DNA from: Mucilaginibacter glaciei
GTDB taxonomy: Bacteria > Bacteroidota > Bacteroidia > Sphingobacteriales > Sphingobacteriaceae
DNA length: 64,000 nucleotides
Assembly (NCBI RefSeq): GCF_014773245.1
Contig: NZ_JACWMX010000003.1
Location: 124,001-188,000, forward strand
Direction of reading: 5' to 3'
Made by a program: the position numbers and the translations under genes. Below are positions 61,200-64,000 of the stretch, piece after piece. Every line of letters begins with the position of its first letter. Positions within the stretch are counted from its first letter, which is position 1. A model generated the notes under the pieces. The model was not told the DNA's origin. It searched no databases and saw nothing but the letters and a program-made list of their open reading frames with translations.

Positions 61200-63290
61200 T
61201 TAATTATAAAATGTCCACGCTACGCCGAACTTAATGGCTGAATCCATTTGCGGGTAACGGTTTACTGTGTAAAATCCCTTACTGAACAAGCCCTGGTTGG
61301 CATAATCATACTGTAAGAAAATATTGGTGCGTTGCAACGTTCCTTTAAAAAATACGCTGGCAATAGGGTAGGAAGTGAAGGTAACATCCTTGCCATTGTA
61401 AAACTGGCCTAAGCCTACGGCGTAAGATGGGGCAACATAAGCGGTGTTATATCGTACCGACATACCTATCTGTGATTTCAGCACAAAGAGCATGGTGTTG
61501 TAATACAAACTGCTATACGTGTAAACCTCGGGCGTACGCAAGATATCTTTGTTATCTGTTTTTTGATAGACCACGTAATTATCAAAATTGAATTTACGGA
61601 ATGCCAGATTTTTACCCACACTTACCTTCAGCATATTGATGGCCGGGGCATATTGTGTTGGTGTGGCATCAATTCCCCCGGGCTGCGATTTAAAATACAG
61701 GTAATCGGTCACCAAAAAATACTCTGCCTTCAGGTCGAGTTTGAGCGCATCGTTCTGATAATTAAAACTCAGGTTAGTGATCTTTTGGTTACTGAAGCCG
61801 CTGTTGTTAAAAATATAATGGTTGGAGATCCAATTGGTGTACACTAACCCCGGCGAGCTGCTTTGCAGGTAGGCACCTAATACGATCTTACCCGTTTTGC
61901 GGCCGCCTGCAAGGGTTAGCTTGGCGTCATACAACAGATCGCCAAAATTGCGCCCCTGGATAATCTGGCGGATGTCGCCATCCAGGTTGATCCTGTCGCT
62001 GAAACGGTAACCTAATCTAGCCTTGAGTGTAATGTTTTGCAAGGTTGAGTTTTGTACCCTCACCGGCCGCATCTCTTTACGGCCCACATCGTTCAGCACG
62101 CTGTCGCTAACAAACTGGCTGTATTTATAAAAATCCTGCGTTAGGCCAAGGTCAAGCTTCAACTCGTTCTTTACCATCTTTAACGATTTGCCGCGCAGAT
62201 AAAAGCTATAAGTAAAATCATTTTGCAGGTGCAACACGTTCAATGAATCGCGCGATCGGTTAGCGCTAAAGTAATAATCAGGGAATACGTTGTAGGTATC
62301 CACATCGTTCTGCAGATAGTGATACTTGCGCGAATCGTAGTTAAAAGTATAGGTGATACGTTGCGTTGGCAGTACGCTTGTAATGCCGTTCGCCTTGCGG
62401 TTACTATCAATGCGGCCAATGTAATACATCTGTTTAAGATAGATGCTGGCATTTTTCCAGTTCTCGAAACTGCTGCGCAGGCGCACGTTTTCTGTAGTCT
62501 TATCTAACGAACCCTGTGCGCTCGTAAAAACGTCATCATTGAGTATCGAACCCGTTTCGGGTGCTTTCAAATTGTTAAAGATCACGTTGGTTAGTAAGTT
62601 ATAACGTTTGTTAACCGAATGGTACCAGCTAAATAAGGCCACATTAACATCACTTACATTTTGAGCCAGGATATTATTGCTTGCATAAAAACCGCGCGAG
62701 CCGTTAAAATTCATCATGAAACCTACATTCCAGTTGGGTTTAACATTCTGCGTATGCAGTACCTTAAATAGCGATTCTTTGAGTCCGCCAATCGTGCTGG
62801 ATAACGATAAAAGTGTATAAGGTACCCGAGCATTGAAATAACTGATATCCTGCGGGTTGAGCAGGTAGGCGTCTAAACTGTGCTGTCCCTCATCAAACCC
62901 AATAGTTTTGCGGGGATTAAATAGCAGGTCGCGCTGGGCAACCCCAAGATAGCCTAAACTAATTTTCGGGTTACGCGGTTGCGATAGTACGCTGTAATTC
63001 TCAAAATTTACCAAACCTGTATCCAGCGGAAATAACTGGGTACTATCGCTCAACAACCGTTCGCTGGTTATTTTAATGTATTTGGAATTGAACTCAATAG
63101 AATCTTTGCGGTTCTCCTCGCGCTTGCGCAAGGTGTCCAGATTATCGGATGATTTCCGGGATTGGTTCCTGACCGTATCACGTGTGTAAACCGGTTGGCT
63201 TTGCTGCTGGTTGGGGTAAACCTGCGCCAAGCCCTCCTGTGCCATAGCGCAGATTAAAAGCAATAGTAAATATTTAAGCTTTTGCGCCAT
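61200..63290 (-). CDS. Putative porin (Bacteroidota outer-membrane family)
   Basis: This 696-residue protein has a signal peptide (ending GLAQ, residue 22), a charged Ser/Arg-rich linker (QSRKSSDNLDTLRKREENRK) and a long barrel: FNARVPYTLLSLSSTIGGLK, WNVGFMMNFNGSRGFYASNN, YSFYLRGKSLKMVKNELKLD and NIFLQYDYANQGLFSKGFYT, ending in FGVAWTFYN. The Y-F-N-A-R-x-P-Y-x-x-L segment is typical of the putative porin family (PF14121-like). It is translated from ATG 63290, which overlaps the stop of the purine phosphorylase gene by one base (TAATG). Confidence 0.88.
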   Translation of the reverse strand: MAQKLKYLLLLLICAMAQEGLAQVYPNQQQSQPVYTRDTVRNQSRKSSDNLDTLRKREENRKDSIEFNSKYIKITSERLLSDSTQLFPLDTGLVNFENYSVLSQPRNPKISLGYLGVAQRDLLFNPRKTIGFDEGQHSLDAYLLNPQDISYFNARVPYTLLSLSSTIGGLKESLFKVLHTQNVKPNWNVGFMMNFNGSRGFYASNNILAQNVSDVNVALFSWYHSVNKRYNLLTNVIFNNLKAPETGSILNDDVFTSAQGSLDKTTENVRLRSSFENWKNASIYLKQMYYIGRIDSNRKANGITSVLPTQRITYTFNYDSRKYHYLQNDVDTYNVFPDYYFSANRSRDSLNVLHLQNDFTYSFYLRGKSLKMVKNELKLDLGLTQDFYKYSQFVSDSVLNDVGRKEMRPVRVQNSTLQNITLKARLGYRFSDRINLDGDIRQIIQGRNFGDLLYDAKLTLAGGRKTGKIVLGAYLQSSSPGLVYTNWISNHYIFNNSGFSNQKITNLSFNYQNDALKLDLKAEYFLVTDYLYFKSQPGGIDATPTQYAPAINMLKVSVGKNLAFRKFNFDNYVVYQKTDNKDILRTPEVYTYSSLYYNTMLFVLKSQIGMSVRYNTAYVAPSYAVGLGQFYNGKDVTFTSYPIASVFFKGTLQRTNIFLQYDYANQGLFSKGFYTVNRYPQMDSAIKFGVAWTFYN

Positions 63291-64000
63291 TAAAGCGTTG
63301 CGATAAGTTCTTTGAGTATGATCGTCATTTTAGGTTCGGCCTCGTGCGCTACGGCCAGGATATCCTCTACCGAAACCGGTTTTAACTCTTCGGGGAAACC
63401 TTCATCTGTCAATACCGATATGGCAAATACCGGCAAGCCCATATGGTTAGCCACAATTACTTCTGGTACGGTGCTCATCCCTACGGCATCACCGCCTATT
63501 ATTTTAAGATAGCGATACTCAGCACGGGTTTCCAGGTTAGGCCCGGTAACGGCAACATACACGCCTTTGTGGCAGGTAATATTATTTGCGGCGGCTATTT
63601 GCAAAGCCTGATCTATCATATCATGACGATAAGGCTCGCTCATATCCGGAAAGCGGGGGCCCAGTTCGGCGTCGTTACGGCCCACCAACGGGTTTAACGG
63701 CTGCAGGTTAATGTGATCTTCAATCACCATCAGGCTGCCCTTTTTAAAATCAGGGTTAAGCGAACCGCTGGCGTTTGACACGAGCAGAGTTTTGATGCCC
63801 AGCATTTTCATCACCCTCACCGGCAGGGTTATCTGCTGCATGGTGTAACCCTCGTAATAATGCAGGCGGCCTTGCATAGCTACCACCTTTTTACCACCCA
63901 GCGTCCCGAAGATTAGCTTGCCGGAATGGAATTCCAGTGTCGACATCGGGAAATCGGGAATATTACTATACATCAGCTGTTTTTCAACCTCAATTTCATT
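63290..64000 (-). CDS. Purine-nucleoside phosphorylase, partial (5' end outside window)
   Basis: The open frame runs through the right edge (in-frame NEIEVEKQL precedes the MYSN that could be taken for a start). The visible 236 residues show the trimeric PNP family: [72 protein letters not shown] and [20 protein letters not shown] with [16 protein letters not shown]. The enzyme phosphorolyses inosine and guanosine. The missing N-terminus is about 45-50 residues. It forms an operon with the porin gene. Confidence 0.94.
   Translation of the reverse strand, partial: NEIEVEKQLMYSNIPDFPMSTLEFHSGKLIFGTLGGKKVVAMQGRLHYYEGYTMQQITLPVRVMKMLGIKTLLVSNASGSLNPDFKKGSLMVIEDHINLQPLNPLVGRNDAELGPRFPDMSEPYRHDMIDQALQIAAANNITCHKGVYVAVTGPNLETRAEYRYLKIIGGDAVGMSTVPEVIVANHMGLPVFAISVLTDEGFPEELKPVSVEDILAVAHEAEPKMTIILKELIATL

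Noticed and set aside
63290..63973. Purine phosphorylase starting at ATG 63973
   Set aside because: The frame continues to the window edge with family-like residues NEIEVEKQL, so the ATG is internal.

Overview
This 64 kb window is chromosomal DNA of a Bacteroidota bacterium, most likely family Sphingobacteriaceae (Mucilaginibacter or Pedobacter type). The reasons are: type IX secretion (T9SS) C-terminal sorting domains, Bacteroidota -7 promoter boxes (TAnnTTTG) in place of sigma70 boxes, no Shine-Dalgarno starts, many secreted beta-barrel proteins and lipoproteins of Bacteroidota families (DUF2490, putative porin, DUF5606), and moderate GC. The genus is an inference. I saw no tRNA, rRNA, CRISPR array, prophage or classical insertion sequence. 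LAYOUT: 1-3302 is the 5' part of a very large secreted NHL/Ig-like repeat protein that leaves the window on the left. 3694-12369 holds a T9SS subtilase, a small barrel protein, gamma-glutamyltransferase, a MarR regulator and two FKBP-like lipoproteins. 12380-21156 is a group of light or oxidative-stress type genes: a photolyase, two SDR proteins, an ABC1 kinase with HAD and TetR partners, a DUF2256 zinc-finger protein and cryptochrome DASH. 21169-27233 holds a small lipoprotein, a GH18 protein and the 2-oxoglutarate dehydrogenase E1-E2 pair. 27410-28800 holds a BamE-like lipoprotein, a toxin-antitoxin pair whose toxin is broken by one stop codon, and a DinB protein. 28915-33455 holds a GT39 transferase, two outer-membrane proteins and a DUF58 protein. 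33591-38986 is a GH130 phosphorylase locus with two GT4 glycosyltransferases. 39268-46307 holds an aminotransferase, an ECF sigma locus with a repeat-rich membrane protein, an M23 peptidase and peroxiredoxin pair, a FAH-family protein and a minimal T9SS protein. 46498-56946 holds Kup, an amino-acid permease, PAP2, a MutS-like membrane ATPase, RlmH, a CDF metal exporter and a Dabb protein. 56958-58046 is a repeat island containing a GIY-YIG gene. 58120-64000 holds DUF5606, a cyclophilin, two secreted proteins, a putative porin and a purine nucleoside phosphorylase cut by the right edge. MOST INTERESTING: the GIY-YIG nuclease gene lies between the two arms of an inverted repeat, and five shorter elements with the same arms but no gene stand in tandem just downstream. 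This looks like an autonomous element with its miniature derivatives. More degenerate copies lie elsewhere in the window. Second-tier observations are a broken ParE-type toxin with intact antitoxin, -7 boxes ending six bases before the start codon (possible leaderless transcription), a signal peptide built from a repeated intergenic word, and several simple-repeat or palindromic intergenic elements. All family assignments come from reading motifs by eye; no database search was run.
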